A stretch of DNA of 44,356 nucleotides from a virus: the IMG/VR virus record IMGVR_UViG_3300010430_000120, positions 1 to 44,356 of that record; one strand, given 5' to 3'. The notes below the pieces were generated by a model. That model saw only the letters and a program-made list of their open reading frames with translations. It ran no database searches and was not told where the DNA came from. This document shows, in pieces, positions 44,086 through 44,356 of the stretch. The position numbers and the translations under genes are program-made. The first letter of the stretch is position 1, and each line of letters starts with the position of its first letter.

Positions 44086-44356
44086 TCAGCCTCCGAGTAC
44101 GTCCCGAACCACATCCCACATCTCATCCTCTGTCAGCTGGCGCCGGTCGAAGTCCACGTCGGGCTCTACGCCGATCGTGCACAGTGACCTCGCTCCCGTG
44201 GACGTCTCCTCGATCTTCGTCATCAGCGTCGCGACCCGGCCGTCTCCGCCGGCCCTCGTCGCGTGGAATACGTGGGGCAGCATCCTGTAGGTCTTGCCGG
44301 CCTCCACCAATTCTGTGTTGACGTGCGGGACCCAGACGCGCTCGCGTGGGATCCAC
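44086..44356 (-). CDS. Unrecognised protein, 5' end beyond the window
   Basis: The frame is open to the window edge: WIPRERVWVPHVNTELVEAG, then YRMLPHVFHATRAGGDGRVA and a CTIGVEPDVDFDRRQLTEDE end. Composition stays natural through the edge, so the GTG at 44310 is probably not the start and the gene is cut. It ends next to the DnaJ-zinc gene. No family recognised. Confidence 0.55.
   Translation of the reverse strand, partial: WIPRERVWVPHVNTELVEAGKTYRMLPHVFHATRAGGDGRVATLMTKIEETSTGARSLCTIGVEPDVDFDRRQLTEDEMWDVVRDVLGG

Noticed and set aside
1-44356. CRISPR arrays, insertion sequences, tRNA genes, integrase or attachment sites
   Set aside because: No regularly spaced repeats, transposase or recombinase motifs were seen. 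No cloverleaf apart from the tmRNA. The tmRNA has both halves, so it does not look like an integration scar.

Overview
The window is part of a tailed, long-tailed (siphovirus-type) phage genome whose host is probably an alphaproteobacterium. Reasons: the tail-tip genes follow the gene transfer agent (GTA) order DUF2460, DUF2163, NlpC/P60 peptidase, large tail-tip protein; there is a GapR (DUF2312) homologue; and there is a tmRNA gene of the circularly permuted, two-piece alphaproteobacterial type. No integrase, terminase, portal or primase is visible, so the genome continues beyond both ends. The right end cuts a gene.

Layout. (1) 1-23375, plus strand, late genes: XkdF-type head protease, scaffold-like protein with a nested internal start, frameshifted decoration protein, major capsid protein, head-tail completion and tail terminator proteins, tail tube, tail assembly chaperone with an A-AAA-AAC -1 frameshift site, tape measure, GTA-like tail tip, fibre proteins including a tandem duplicated pair, then M15 endolysin, holin candidates, overlapping spanins, and a phosphoesterase resembling phage T5 A1. 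(2) 23372-29638: small early genes around two related divergent promoter regions (about 23540-23740 and 27872-28062) sharing -35/-10 boxes with 17-base spacers and nearby sequence elements. A leftward unit from the second region ends with a B12-type ribonucleotide reductase. (3) 29635-44356, minus strand: nucleotide metabolism and replication genes. These are a VRR-NUC nuclease, dCMP deaminase, a thymidylate-synthase-superfamily enzyme with the Asp typical of dCMP hydroxymethylases, a MazG-like/dNMP-kinase fusion, an MBD4-like DNA glycosylase, a SNF2-type helicase, an HD nucleotidase, family A DNA polymerase, GapR, tmRNA, ssDNA-binding protein, an HslV-like protein and a DnaQ-fold exonuclease.

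Two things stand out. The roughly 410-base stretch 41007-41419 has no convincing protein gene but carries a phage-encoded permuted tmRNA: a tag frame reading ANDNFEQSAEFAIAA-stop, an alanine-type acceptor stem with a G-U third pair, an encoded CCA end, and a 7-bp stem closing the intervening segment. Second, the cluster 30380-32966 looks like a T4-style route to a modified cytosine nucleotide (dCTP hydrolysis, dCMP hydroxymethylation, dNMP kinase, dCMP deaminase), next to a glycosylase of the family that removes deamination products of modified cytosine. The modification itself is inferred, not seen.

Early genes often carry the extended ribosome binding site AGGAGACAG and many are joined by ATGA or TGATG overlaps. 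Several small membrane-protein genes under 60 codons are listed that a length cutoff would miss. Possible frameshifts at about 1980, 32565, 40520 and 43690 could be real or sequencing errors.
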